64,000 nt of DNA from Mytilisepta virgata (GCA_028015205.1 JAPWFG010000015.1:6262001-6326000); one strand, 5' to 3'; counted from the first letter of the stretch, positions 1-13,495 are shown. Numbers and translations are program-made. Notes: generated from the sequence alone by a model not told the origin.

Positions 1-1284
1 GAAATGACCTGCTTGTGCATCAACTGTTTCTTCTTTTTCAAAACTTTCTCTCTACTAAACTTTAAAACAGTTTCTTCTAAAGATAAATGAATTAAGCTAC
101 ATGTATTACCAAAATCCAACTTCAGATATTTTTGGATATAAGTGAAACTTTTGAACTATTAAACCAATAATTGCCCATTGCATAATCAGACTATCCATTA
201 CCTTCCAGAAGATTCTACTGTGCTGATATTTATCATCCCTAAACCGTATCCTTTCTATGATGGTTATAAGCAGTTTTTTTTCATGACATTGTTTATATAT
301 TGTTGAAGTATATTTTTCAATTGTTTAATTAAGTATGTCTTTTTATATGTATACATGTATGTCCCATATTTTCGACAAAATGTTAAACTTTTTTTAAATC
401 TCGAAAACGTACATCATCAATTTATTCTAGATGGAAAGGTTTTTTTAGAATGGTACCTGTATGCTGTGCAAACATTTTTTTCTTGCAAAGGACATTTAGA
501 TAGACTGCCCTCTCTTCCTGATAAGCTTTCAATGTCCATCTTGACCAACAGTTCCTTGATTTAAGGTATTATTTTTAACCCTTTACGTCTGCCGACCTTT
601 CGGTCTTCGACTTGTTCTTATGTTACAATGTCACCATTTTCTACACTCGTATATTCGTACTCATTTTTCTTCCACTTTTTACTTAGTATATATATTAAGC
701 TCTTCTTTCTGCAATTTATCTCAATAACAGGGGAAATGAAACCTAATATAACATATTAACCATAATGGGGTTTCACGTGGGACAAAGTGATTGGATCAAC
801 ATCAGAAATAGATTCTGCTCTACTATTATTCACTCACGTAATTAGGTAAAACGTTTCAGGCGTTATATTTTCTATAATTATACTTTATTATACATGTAGG
901 AACTACTGGTAAAATAAATATGTTGTTTTTAGCGTGCAAATCAAACTCCAGTTTTCTCCCCCAGTGCGATATAACCTGTTATTTTCGGGCATCTTGCAAA
1001 TTTGTATGTAAATATATATTTTCAACGAGCAACTAGTATTTGATATAATGTTAAATTTATATCTTAAGTTATTTAAATAAAAAAAATTACAAAAATGCAT
1101 AAATAGCAAAATTACACAATTTTATTCTAAAAAAAAACATTTTTCAGGGGATACAATTGGCGGAAAATTTTTCTAGTGAAATGTAAAGGGAATTTTATTT
1201 TTTTATTTTTTTGGAAATAGCAAGAAAAGGAACGGTGACCACAATTTTTCTTTAAGAATATGAAAGCATGTCAGATACATGTTC
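1..1284. other. No gene recognised
   Basis: AT-rich DNA with short open frames only (longest 69 codons, no recognisable motif). Confidence 0.6.
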
Positions 1285-1478
1285 GGGACCTCGGTGGCCG
1301 AGTGGTCTAGGTAGTTCGTCATGACTACTAATGATCACTAGTCTGTCAACACTGAGGTTGTGAGTTCGAACCTCACCTGTGGCGGGATGTGTTCGACTCC
1401 GATCTAAATTGACAAGAATTGCCAATTTTGCTACCGAAGGTCGGTGGTTCTCTTCATGTACTCCGCCTTCCTCCACAT
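1285..1478 (+). mobile_element. SINE family A, copy 1 (tRNA-headed, 3'-truncated)
   Basis: Starts CCTCGGTGGCCGAGTGGTCT, an A box like that of tRNA-Leu/Ser, then has a B box GAGTTCGAACCTC, followed by a conserved body with CTACCGAAGGTCGGTGGTTC and CTTCCTCCAC. It loses similarity to the other copies after about 1478. It is a Pol III-derived SINE, not a working tRNA gene. Confidence 0.9.
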
Positions 1479-4400
1479 CATAATGTCGATTTTCATCATC
1501 GGCAAATGACAGAATTACAATTGTCTCTCTTGGTGAACCTGCTTATGGAAGATAATTATGTGATGTTAATTATCCAATTTCAGTTTCGATAATGTTTTAA
1601 CTCGGTGTATAACTCTTGCCTTCCTTTATAAATGTCACCACCAAAAAAAATTATATAAAAAAAAACTTTTTCCAACAATAGAATGTGCAAAGGTCGCAGT
1701 GGAGCCTTTAAATATAGTGTGCTATCCAGTTTTTGTTTTTATAATGGTTTTAGCAAGAATTGAATTATTTATTTTTGAGTTTTATTACAAAATTAACGAT
1801 TCAAATGACACATCATGGCTCTTTGACATCTCTTCTTAGCACATGTAATTATTTCGAATCCCAGAACATAAATGAATGACATTTTCAAAAATTAAAATTG
1901 CGGGATATTTGTCTATTGTTAATTTTTTTTTCCAAGTCTATGATATGCCTGTGATCATTTGGCAATTTTCTCTATTATTGCACTTCGTCTGAATAACAGT
2001 CCAATCAATGTGTGGGATAATTACCAACTGCGTTAAAATTTAAATTCTTTGAAAACTGATCAGAAATTCCTTGAAAGATATTTTTTAAAAACCCCAAATC
2101 ATGCACACTTGACCTTGTCTGGATATTAACTGTTCAACATACAACCATTTGAAATCTTGTGCTTATAATGGTTTTTCTTTACTAGAGAAGTAATAAAGGT
2201 TGATCCATTAAGCGCTTTCTAAGAACCAAATTTGGTAGTAACTTATATAAGCGGAAAGGTGTTTAAGTAATCCTAGATTCCTCTGATGTCAAACCACCTT
2301 TTTAAAAAAATTGGACGAGGTCGTGAGAAGTCAGAGCACACTATGGCATCTTCCTATCCTGTTGCAAATCGCCATTTTTCAATGCTTTACGACTCTCAAA
2401 TCTTTTTTTCAACTATAAAACATTCGGCTTTCTACTTCTTTCAATCTAGCCTTCAATGATTAGTTATTATCCCTGACCTCAAAAAATACAGAACAGTTAT
2501 CAGATTTATATGAAACCACCAATTATCTCATAAGACATCCTAATCTCAAAAGTACAAAAATACAAATTAGACCAGACAGGAATTGAAAAGGTTCCTGACT
2601 TGGGACGCAAAACATCCGGTAGGTTTTAGAGATAAATTGTTATATAAGCGTGTCGTATACGTTTCGCAAATCAACGAGAAGAATATGGAATCACAAAATT
2701 AATATTACTATGAATATTGTCATATTTAACCTCGATGCGGACTATGAAATAGGACAAACTACCAGTAATACCAAAGGAATAAATTATTATGGAAAGATCA
2801 TGAGATCAAAATCAAATCGCAACGACAACTGTAAATAAAAGTAAGGTATGTCCCTTGGAACTGTCAGACTGTCAGAGTTTCCATTTGTCTCGATATTGTC
2901 ACATTATACAGTTCCATGTAGTAATGTTCTGTAACTTACCTCGTCTGCTTTGTTCTTTGACACCAATGCTGAACAAGAGACCTGTAATGAGGTAGATCAT
3001 GCCTGGCCGCACAGAGACAAACTCGAAATTCAATTTTTATCTACTGTTATACCGTTAGTTAACTTATATCATTTTGTGCTATATGAACTGTGTTACAAAT
3101 AACGTTTCTGAGTTTCCTCTTTAACAAAGAAATGTTGCAGCTACTGACATTCTAAAAGTACATTAGATCCCCCCACCTAACAAAAAAAGTACCCGATACA
3201 TTTAGCTCTTATGTAGTATTTCGTCAAAGAAATAATGGTGTTGTAGAATCAAACCAGATAGTGTAACAATATTTGTTCACGTTGAACAAGATGTCTAGTA
3301 TGCCCTCCTCCCCCCACTAAACAAACACCCAAAAGAAATTGTTTGCAGTTAACTTTCCGGGCCTCAAATGTAAAACATAAATTGTACGTCCTAATAAATA
3401 CTTCAAAAAAGCTAATATGGAAAACAATTACTACAAAATTATACCAGTCACATGTTAGGAAACAGTCTCTGTGATACACAACTAGTTTGTAGTTTCTATG
3501 AATGAAAAATAATAAGATATTTAAATTCTCCATGTACTGCTAACACATACTTTGAACAAGCAAATTCAACATCTATATAAGTGATGTCGCTTACATTTCT
3601 ACGTACCATTCCCCGATGTAGAATTTGTCTTGTACTTCGTGACGACATTGTAGATCTACAAGATAATAACTGCAACAAATCTCTTATCAGACTAATCATG
3701 AAAGCTTGAGGCTGATATTACAATATAAATACGCCTTAAATCTGATTTTTTATCTACATCTATTACCGGCCTTTGTTTGTCTCCGAACACGCAAAAGAGA
3801 AAATAGGCATTAAACACCTTTGATTACGGTCTCAAAAGAAGCTGAAATTTAATTAAGCGTCCGTAGAAAGTAGAAAAAATGTACAAATGTGCAGCATAGT
3901 CGGACAATTTGATAGTATTGTCTAGGAATTCGAAAAGTCTTAATGTCAATAGCTACTTTTCGTCATTGGCGGGATAATTTCAGGTATATTGTGGATTTAA
4001 TTATTTTTTATGGTGTCAGTTTATGTACCTTTGGTAAAACTGGACTGTCTAAGGACAATGAATTCTACATTTCTGTAACTTTCTACGTGTAGTTGAAACA
4101 TTTACAAGTAGTCAAATAGTATTTCAAAATATAGTGAAATTTACTGTTCATCCACATGATCAAGGAGAATGAAAATTTGTATCGAAAGAAATACTGAACC
4201 CGCAATATTGTTCTGACAGTTAAAGGATATTTGGCTCAGCCAATCAGTCTTTACTTGAAGAAACAAACATTTTTTATTTGTTTTACTAGTATTTAATATT
4301 AAACTTTAATATTTTTATTGCTTTTACTGCAGGCTTGGTTTTACTAGTCACGAATCGGGAAATTATTTCGTAAAACATGAAACAAGAAACGTGAGCGTAA

Positions 4401-6645
4401 AAAAACCTTTTATATATTTATATTATTACACAATGACATGTATGTGTACTATGTGCCACGTACTTGGTATTGTGTAAAGCAAAATTCAGTTTTAATCTTA
4501 TGTCAGTTGATCGAGGTTTGAACTCACAATCTTAATCAATCAAAACAATCACTCTACAATTACTGCAATCACAGCATCGGTCTTTAGAACAACACTTTCT
4601 TAAAAAAAAATAAACGTATTTATCTATAGTGGATTTAAAAACAAGTTACAATAGCTTAGACTAATCTCGCTCCAATTGACCGATATGAGAGTGACCTCGT
4701 AGGACAGTTTAGTTTATCTGCAGGAGAGTCTTAAACGTGATTAGGGTGTTGTTCTCCCTTAACACAGGATACTATTTTTCTCCACATCCTCGCTAATGAT
4801 GTCAATAGAGCATTTATTCCCTAAAATTGTATTCCAAACCATGGACCTTTGAATGGCAGGCCAAATAAATTGTAGGATCATTCCAAAGCAACTGAAATTT
4901 CCTTTAAGATTTTCCAAATACCAGTCCTTTTGTCCTTTCGTTTGATGAGAACTTGAACCTATAATCTCCGTTTCTACTGACTGATAAGTTCTTTTCCTTT
5001 CTACTGACTGACAAGCTAAAGATAATAACATCACAGCTAAATTATTTGTAAAAATGGCGTAGCATGTAAAACGAGATTGTGAAATAATTCTTCCCACGTA
5101 TTCCTCGTGTGACACAATCTTTCTAAAACGAACAAATCTTTTTATTGTTGTTCTTCATCTTAAATATGTTTTTACTTATATTACTACATTGAATGCGCTA
5201 GTATGTCCTTATGAGAAACATCAGTCATCTATCTCCCTTGACAAAATTACTCAAGGGAGACAACAAAGGACTTCCCTTTAGCCCCAAGGACCAACGGGGA
5301 CAATTTGACCACTGTTTCTTAATTTGACGTCAATGTTCAGTCAGTTATCTTGATAGCCTTTTTAAGGATCAAAAGGACACAATTTTAGTTATTTCCCTTT
5401 ATTTACTTCGTTAAGGGAAATAACTGCGCCTTAAAAAATAACAATGACGTATGGTCAGAGTAGACTGTGTATCTAGCGTATCACCATATACGAATATTGA
5501 TACTGTTTCTGTCTTGATTCTACTTTCGAAAAATAGACACGTTTAAACAGCAAGTTTTATTAGGTGGAGACACTGTTGAATAATTGTTATCTGACGTCTA
5601 ATGGCGTTAACATCTAGGACAAAGAATATAGCGGTTAAAATGTTATAATAGCAAAGATATCAATTAAGTCTTTCAATATAAATGAGGGCGAATAATGTTC
5701 CATATTTAGCACAAATATCAATTTACTTCCTTAAATCATTAATGGTCAGTCAATTTGAATTATATGGAAATTAATTAGTTTCTGAAATACGAATCCTTGT
5801 ACAAATATGTTAGTCCGACTGCGAAAATGTTTTTATCACATAAAAGTCGGAAAAAAATCTAATATTATAATTTTTAAATTCGGAAATATTATCTTATAAA
5901 GTTTGAGAAGAAATAAAAATCGGAATATTAATTAAAAAAATTAAATTCAAAAATATTAGCATATTAACGTCGAAAATAAAAATCGAAACTGTTACATTAA
6001 AAATTGAATTTCGTAAAGTAATATAAAATTTCGATATTTGGAGGTTTTATATAATGTGCAATCTGACAATCTGCCATCCAAGACAACACGGCAAAATCCA
6101 CGTGACGTCAGTGTATTTAAATATTGAATACATCAAAATGTGTGCACGTTTTAAATCAAAGTTTTGTGCTCGAATCGAAAATGCGTCAAAGAACAATTGT
6201 TATAAAATTTATAAAGCGGAGTTTTTATCAGTTATGGTATTTTTTTATTGGATAATGGTTTACGTCATATAAAAAACAATTATTGCTGCTAAAATGTGAA
6301 CAATTTATCCGGTAATTGTTTCCATCATTGTTAAAACTTTTCTGAACTGAGCAATTGCAATTCAAAATACTAATTATCCATTAAAAGTGGATTTATTTAT
6401 TTAAAAGTATCAATCATTAAGAGAATAAAAGGGTCTTCTGGTACTAATCTGTCCTGAGAACTTCCGACAATATGTTCACTAATACTATCATCGACCCAAT
6501 AATTTATTTGTTTTACAATAATCCTCGGTTGACAAAGTAGTCTAAAGAATACTCATGTTTCTTGAATGTGAAAAAACAAGAACACCAGAAGCGTATTAGA
6601 ATGAACAAGAACTACATATAGCAGGAAAATAAATATCTTTCATTT
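1479..6645. other. No gene recognised
   Basis: AT-rich DNA. It includes a piece near 2280-2600 with a repeat-like end (AGGTTCCTGACTTGGGAC) and hairpins near 5.2-5.4 kb. The longest open frame (4759-5115, - strand, 118 codons) has no recognisable motif. A full CRE with an E-box-like CACGTG lies at 6099-6110. Confidence 0.5.
5387..5425. repeat. Perfect 13-bp hairpin
   Basis: AGTTATTTCCCTT pairs with AAGGGAAATAACT across a 13-base loop. A second 10-bp hairpin (TCTCCCTTGA / TCAAGGGAGA) lies at 5232-5260. This 'AAGGGARATAACT' sequence also appears singly near 26.13, 51.13 and 54.24 kb. Confidence 0.8.
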
Positions 6646-7113
6646 AGAGAGATGTAGGATAAGGGGATCCAACCCGAGGAGTCACATTTCACGTCAAATA
6701 AGATGCTTGACGAGTGTCTGACAATAAAAAATGTGATCATAATGGTGGAATTCCATTATCATACATCTTTCCGTATGTATGATACATTTTCTGTCATAAC
6801 AAACCGAACAAATTGAAAGAAATAGATTGGAAATGAGAATGGCCGCCATGACAGGACAAATTAGGGGATCTATAGACAAAAAATAGAAAAACTGAATCAT
6901 AATCGGAAAGATCATATGCAATTTAGCTTTATACTAATGTATAAAATTTGAAATAAAATTCTAAATGAGAATAATGTAGTAGATTTCTATCTATAAGCAA
7001 TTTATTTTTTGTCCGAATCCGGGGAAGTTGATGTTTTTTTAATGTTATGACATTATGACGTCGACGAAAGGTAATGTTACGTGACGTTTTGTGTCACGTG
7101 ATGTAAGACAAGG
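6646..7113. repeat. Direct tandem duplication (468 vs 457 bp), left copy
   Basis: Shares an ordered series of blocks with 7181-7637: AGAGAGATGTAGGATA, GGACAATAAAAAATGTGAT (partly changed here), GAGAAT...GCC.CCATGAC, CATAATCGGA.AGATCAT, TTTTTTGTCCGAAT, TATGACGTCGA and TGATGTAAGAC. Divergence is moderate, with small indels. Confidence 0.88.
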
Positions 7114-7180
7114 ATATTCCACATTTCTGCGGCAAATGGTGTCTTCAACCGGGTGTTATGAGACAATTTAACAATCTTAC

Positions 7181-7637
7181 AGAGAGATGTAGGATAGAGG
7201 ACTTTCCCACGAGGGGTCACATTTTTCTGAGTGACGGACAATAAAAAATGTGATTCCAAGGGTGTATATCCCTTATCCTACTTCTTACTGTATGCATGGT
7301 CAATTTTTTCTCATTACAAAACGAAAAATTCAAAGAAAAAGATGGGAAGTGAGAATTGCCACCATGACGGAAACAATCTTTCTACAAAATGAGGAACTCT
7401 AGAAAAAAATCTGACATCATAATCGGATAGATCATTCGCAAATTGGTGTTATACTAATAGTATAAACTTTGAAATTAAATTCTAAACGACAATAACGTAG
7501 AAGCTTTCAATTTTAAGCAATTTCTTTTTGAAATTTTTTGTCCGAATTCGGGAAAGTTGAAGTTTTGTTTACGTTACTATGACGTCGAAGAAATGTATTG
7601 TGACGTGAAGTTTGGTGTCATGTGATGTAAGACTAGG
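7181..7637. repeat. Direct tandem duplication, right copy
   Basis: Second copy of the block at 6646-7113, separated from it by 67 bases. A third, short resemblance (GGATATTCCAC...GTGTCTT) lies near 7990. Confidence 0.88.
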
Positions 7638-7654
7638 TTCTTACATACGTTCTA

Positions 7655-7736
7655 GGGAAAAACCGGATGATCTTCCAAGTGTGATCGAAAAGACATAAAC
7701 ATTCTATCAAGAGTGGAAGATCACCCAGGCTTTCCC
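7655..7736. repeat. Inverted repeat (hairpin)
   Basis: GGGAAA plus TGATCTTCCA on the left pair with TGGAAGATCA plus TTTCCC on the right, with a 7-base unpaired bulge on each side. Probably a remnant of a foldback element. Confidence 0.6.
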
Positions 7737-8033
7737 AACAACACATGTAAGTACCTATTTCTTCCGTAAAGCACCAACTTGACAACACGTTTTACTTTTG
7801 CCCGAGTCTATAAAGTGAAGGCAAAGAAGCCATTCATACAGTTGTGACGTCAAACAAATCAGGACGTTTATCTTAGTGATGATGACGTCGGACGAACTGT
7901 AGCGTCTGATTGGATATCACAATGAGTAGAGACGAGAATGCACGTGAATTCGTCTCAACCCGGAAACGGCCATTTACGAAAGAAAAGGATATTCCACGTG
8001 GGTGTCTTACACCGGCAATCATCGTCTTGTAAG

Positions 8034-8580
8034 AAAGTCAAGAAATACCAAACGGACATTCGAAGGATAGAAAAATCGTAACAACTGACAAACTCCGGAA
8101 ATCAACGAAGACAATACCAAAACAATACATGCACTACAATTAAAAACTTAAAACGTATGAACAACATGGACCCCACCAAAAAACCAGGGGGTAAACTCAG
8201 GTACTCCGGAAGAGTAAGCAGTCTCTGCTTCATGCAGGACAGCCGCCATGCTGCCCATGTCAAATCCGGTATGAGGAAGGGATAATATCAATGGAACAGG
8301 TCCATTTTCATTTGGGAAACGGTTTTTTCATACCTGTCAACCAAGTCATGATGACACCCATAAAACTTTAATAAGGATGACTTCAGCTTAGGAGTAACGT
8401 ACCCCTGTCTGAGCAACTTTTCTGTCAGGAGCCGGGCTCTGCCCAGGAAGTCAATGTATATGTCATAAACTCTGGAATAACGTATGAGTTATGAAATATA
8501 TACTCCATACGCCGGCGCTTTTGGAATGTTGCCGTTCAAAAATGGAAAGTTGACGATTGGAAAGTCCGAAGTTGTAAACA
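8034..8580 (-). pseudogene. Retroelement 3' end, antisense copy
   Basis: Reading the - strand from 8580: TTSDFPIVNFPFLNGNIPKA, then APAYGVYIS, a stop, LIRYSR, and on to the same C-terminal block as at 20.8 kb (LLTEKLLRQGYV...DLFH), followed by the shared 3' UTR ending AAATACC/TTGACTT near 8034. An in-frame stop within the conserved ISQLIRY block shows it is dead. It is truncated at its 5' side. Confidence 0.85.
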
Positions 8581-8830
8581 ACTGTTTATAATAAGAGAAA
8601 ACCTAGTCCCCAACGCTCTGAACATTCCCAGTCTTCCTGAAACCTTTGTCCAATTCTTGAATATCTTACAGCGCCTTTCAGGATAAAGAACAACAGCAAT
8701 AAATCGGTGTTCACGTACTTTTTGTCTTAATTTTCGGATTGATTGGTTAATTCCACAATTCTGAATTCAAATTACTCAATTCCATATACTACCACACGTA
8801 CACAAAAAAACACAAGAGAACTAGAAAACA

Positions 8831-8944
8831 ACCAGGTGGGCAGATGTCATCTGATCAGTAAACAAAACACCAGGTGGGCAGATGTCATCTGATCAGTAAA
8901 CAAAACACCAGGTGGGCAGATGTCATCTGATTACTAAACAATAA
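8831..8944. repeat. Tandem repeat, 38-bp unit, 3 copies
   Basis: ACCAGGTGGGCAGATGTCAT starts at 8831, 8869 and 8907, an exact 38-bp step. The first two units are identical by eye and the third diverges at its end. Confidence 0.95.
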
Positions 8945-11900
8945 AACTTATAACCGGTCAACAATGATATACCAATCAATTAACGCTATTCCCCGAACAA
9001 ACGTAGCACAAACACAGAAACAATCACAAGTAAAAATTTACCTCTTGTTTGTTAAGGGAATACGATACAATAATGTTCCTCTACTGATTTTTTGCTGAAA
9101 ATTTTAACGGATAGTCAAATATTCATTATTTACAAATACGAAAAGAAAAACATACCTTCATGACTTACTGTTTAAGATATTTGACACTGATTTTGGTATA
9201 CTAGTATTTTAGGAAAAAACCCTGATTTTTTTCATTTTTCAGGACAGTCACAAACAACTGTCTAACTAAAGTATTTAACGAAAAAAGAACTTCACTGGGT
9301 CTTTTTTTTAACTACATAGACATTGTTTTCTGATAATTAATTGATGAAAAGGATTGGTAAACTTATTAGGAAAGTATGCAAATCTAAGCCTAATAATGCA
9401 TAGTAATAATAAGTTGGTAACTGTAGATGTATGTAGAAAATTACTATTTATCTTGGAGTAATGAACTTTTGTTTGCAAAAGAAAAAGGATGGAGTCTATG
9501 TCCTTATTGCAGACATAAAGAGAGAAAAAACCAAATTTTAGGATGGTATAAGGGTTTTTCTTGAAGGATACTATGACAGCACAGTGTGCATCCAATGACA
9601 ACGTAATTATCTCCACCTGCTATGGTTTCATATTCCCTCAAAGGTACAACTATCTTCATGACTTCTGATCGAAATTTTATAGACACATATATTTTGTTTA
9701 CTGTAATCCTCGATCTCTACAACAAGAACCCATCTTGTTTTTATAGGTTATTGAGCATTGTAATTGATTTCTCTTTCATCAATTATAACTTGCTGCTGAA
9801 AAAAAAAACAGTTCAAAATATGTCTCCACTAGACAGTGTGTTCAGCAAACTGGTCTTGTCATTTTCATTGAAATACGTATTTCTCAAACTCCTTAGTAAA
9901 AAGATGGTCAATTTTCTTTTATTAGTTTTTGTCACTTATCAATGTCTACCTAATTCATCAAATCACAACTGATAGTGGGGTTTTTAAAAGGCATCATTCT
10001 TAACCGAATTTCTATAGTAAAACAACCGGTTGTTGATAAACAGCAAAGCACAAAGCAAGGAAAGGTCAAGAGTGACATACCAATCAATCACGGCCGCCCA
10101 ACAGACAGAACCCGGGACAAAAATAACATAAAAGAGTACAAGACACAATATTAAACACAAGAGATTAAATATAATTTTAGTTGGTAAAGACACCGACAAG
10201 TTGTCTGGTTAAACAGGTTTTATGGATACCCAAAACTTCCCATAGTTTGGCGATGTACGGAATTTTGGCTCCTAACATTGATAAATAGAAATTCGGTTTG
10301 ATATTACACAGACAGTTTCTTGTTTTAATATTAACTTGATTCTAATTTTATAATTCATTAATGTTGATACTTCATTATTTAAGTGTGATTTGTACATGAA
10401 AACTGTTGGATTCTCATTAAAATGTTTTGTTTGTGGTCACATAACTGTGTCATACCATCTGCTTTTCACGAAATAATTGTGTCGTATAAATCATTTGTAC
10501 TGATTTTCATTTCAAAAACCTCACGTTTTCAAAATTGTTTTTTTTCAAATTTTGAAGGTCATGGATTTATTAAGCCTTTATAGTAATATTTTATGGGTTA
10601 GAATGCCAGATGCGTATTGAAGAGTAATTAATTGGAATGAAATACCCTCGTTAATTTAAATTCGACGTGTCGTAAGAGAACATTTTTATGATTCTATTAA
10701 GAGTCCATTTTATATAGATTTCTTGTTTAATTCATTTCGTATAATAATTTATTGTTTTGTTTTTTTATTTTTCTAGATCTGTGAGACGGCATCAATATGC
10801 CTATAATTTATATATTGATCTCAAGCACTGCTGATGAGTTTTCAAGGATTTTGATAAAAAAAAAAAGTGATTTTTGAAATCCTGAAGTGACGCTTTGCAC
10901 GCGCCGTCATCTCCGAGTGCATTAATTGCAGAATTGATGGCTTGAAATTTTCAATTTCATCAAATGAAAAATATACCTTACAACCAACCTTACATTAGAA
11001 TGTCTGCTTAATCTTTGTAGTATGTCATTGTGTTAGTATTCGCTCGTTTCGGATTTAGGCTCTGTTTTGTTACTTTGGTATTCGTTTGCGGAAGTTACAT
11101 TTACCCTATCGCGAAATGTGAAATATAAATGAAATAAAGAAAGAATACCATTTGTAATTGTTCGAATGAAAAAGAAATCTTATTTTCATAAGTACTTATT
11201 CTTCAAAGATATAATTTTTCTATTTAAGCAATAAATCCAAGCATTTACAATCATATTTCGTATCACTGGTTAAATAACACACAAAGAGGCCATTAAATGA
11301 ACAGCAGTCAATTGTATCACTTCAGACATATTTTCATATTATCAATAAGGGGAAATAGCAGTGATATTAAACACCATGAAAAGGTCAATCAACCATTGTA
11401 CTATACTTTTAGATATGATAACAATATGTCGGTGTTTTTCTTTTTATTCGGAGGGTATAAAAATATCAAATCCTGTTGACCTTTATCATAAAATATTTTT
11501 GAAATTATTTGCGTACGTCCATATGGCAATATTTCATCATATTGACCTAACGAGAATTATTTTGATCAGTTTTATTGTAAAAAAATTTGTCGCCTAACAA
11601 TTTCACTGCAAGGAAACAAAAAGACGTAGTATAAGCTAATGAGAGTTACTATAGTGAAATTATTATCTACATGTGCGATGGTAAATATGGTGCGCCTGTA
11701 AAGAAGCAACGTTATCGATAGGTTACTTCGATGATTTACGCCCATATGGTTCCCATTCTAACAATCGTTTGGTGAGTTTTGTCTTTGTCAAGATTTTTTC
11801 CTGAACATATGTGACAAATGTTGTTATCAGATTTATGTATTGTACATGAAAATAAGTATACGACTTTATTTCTAAATGATTTTGAATTGTTTTTAAAAAG

Positions 11901-12282
11901 TTTTTAGCTGATATACATTAGATGCATAACTTACATGGTAACGGCGTTTGTATCTCACACAACAATACATTGTATTTGTACACAGTTCTTGTATTGTTGG
12001 TGCAAGTGTCTTACATTGTTCATATTATATATGCTTTAATGTGTTTACCAAAACCCTGTCTTAACTGAACTCTTGTGTCAGAACGTATAATGGTAAATAA
12101 CACGTGTAATACGAACACATGTCTAATTCGAACAGTTCCAGAGTGGTTCGATTTAGCCAGGATTTACTGAAATGTCTGGTTCTATATTTCTTTCTTTTGC
12201 GGTGTTACTGTTCGGTTTTACTTTGATATTATTTGTTTAGAATGTATATTCTTCGTGTCATTGCCTCATCTCTGCTAAACGA
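8945..12282. other. No gene recognised
   Basis: AT-rich, with one family-C repeat at 10.0-10.2 kb. The overlapping frames near 9.3-10.0 kb are low-complexity and hydrophobic and look like chance. Confidence 0.5.
10035..10245 (+). repeat. Interspersed repeat C, copy
   Basis: Shares GGTCAA.A.TGACATACCAAT, then AGACAGAACCCGGGAC and, at the end, GGTTTTATGGATACCCAAAA with copies near 43.5, 49.8 and 62.2 kb. No coding capacity. Confidence 0.7.
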
Positions 12283-13495
12283 TAGTTTGGTTTCCCCGTA
12301 GAGGAATTCAGTTATAGATTTGTGTGGTTGTAAAGATAGTGTTTGCTCTGGTATACGATAGTTTGGTTTCAATAGATTTGTGTCGTTGAAAAGACAGTGT
12401 TTGATCTGGTGTACGACATTAGTGTTTTCCGCTAGAGATATTCTGTTATCGATTTGTATATGGTGGTACAGTCAGTGTTTGTTCTGATATACGATAGTAT
12501 GGTTTTTCCATAGAAGTTCTCTGTTATAGACTTGTGCACGGTTGTACAGTTAGTGTTTGGTCTGGTTAACGATACTTTGGTTTTCCACTAGAGGTATTCT
12601 GTTATCGATTTGTGTATCGTTGTACAGTCAGTGTTTGCTCTGGTATACGATAGTATGGTTTATATAAAGGTAATCTGTTACAGACTTGTGTATAGTTGTA
12701 CTGTCTGTATTTGCTCTGGTATACGATATTTTGGTTGTCTGCTAGAGGTATTTGTATCGATTTGTGTATGTTGTACAGTTAGTATTTGCTCTGGTATACG
12801 ATAGTATGGTTTTTTCCGTAGAGGTACTCTGTTAAAGATTTGTATATGGTTGTACAGTCACTGTTTGCTCTGGTATACGGCAATATGGTTTTCCCCTTAG
12901 AGGTACTCTGTTATAGATTTTTGTATGGTTGTAAAGTCACCGTTTGTTCTGGTATACAATACTATGGTTTTCCGCTAGATGTATTATGTTATATATTTCT
13001 GTATGGCTGTACAGTCAGTGTTTGTTCTACTATACAATCCTATGGTTTTCCGCTAGAGGTATTATGTTATAGATTTGTGTATGGTTGTACAGTCAATGTT
13101 TGTTCTGGTATACAATAGTATGGTTTTCCTGTAGAAGTGCTTTATTATAGATTTATGTATGGTTGTACATGCAGTGTCTGCTCTGGTTTACGATAATATG
13201 GCTTTCCAGTAGTGGTACTCTGTTAGAGATTTTTGTATAGTTGTACGGTCAGTGTTTGCTCTTGTATACGATAATTTTGTTTTCCGCTAAAGGTATTCTG
13301 TTATCGATTTGTGTATGTTGTACAGTCATTGCTTCCTCTGGTATACGATATTATGGTTTTTCCGTAGTGGTACTCTTTTATAGATTTGTGTATGGTTGTA
13401 AAGACAGTGTTTTCTCTGGTATAAGACAGTTTGGTTTTCCCGTAGACGTATTCTGTTATCGACTTTGGTATGGCTATGCAGTCAGTGCTTGCTGA
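12283..13495 (+). repeat. Minisatellite array, ~78-bp unit, about 15 copies
   Basis: The marker TTTGCTCTGGTATACGATA recurs, with changes, near 12346, 12399, 12479, 12556, 12635, 12712, 12786, 12865, 12943, 13021, 13099, 13178, 13255, 13334 and 13410, mostly 76-79 bases apart. The unit includes TTATAGATTTGTGTATGG and GGTTTTCCGCTAGAGGTA. Because 78 is 26 codons, parts of the array stay open as 26-residue repeats, but in three different frames. Confidence 0.95.

Noticed and set aside
4690..4706. Second copy of the foldback element (shared GAGTGACCTCGTAGG)
   Set aside because: Only about 15 bases match, with no arm or inverted partner nearby.
4759..5115. 118-codon open frame on the - strand
   Set aside because: No signal peptide, domain motif or splice context; this length is expected by chance in 64 kb of AT-rich DNA.
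8831..8944. CRISPR-like direct repeats
   Set aside because: The 38-bp units abut directly, with no spacers.
9308..9972. Overlapping frames of 60-116 codons on both strands
   Set aside because: Low-complexity and hydrophobic, mutually overlapping, with no conserved motif.
12610..13495. Repeat-protein gene encoded by the 78-bp array
   Set aside because: The three open stretches are in three different frames with no splice sites to join them; a minisatellite is the simpler reading.
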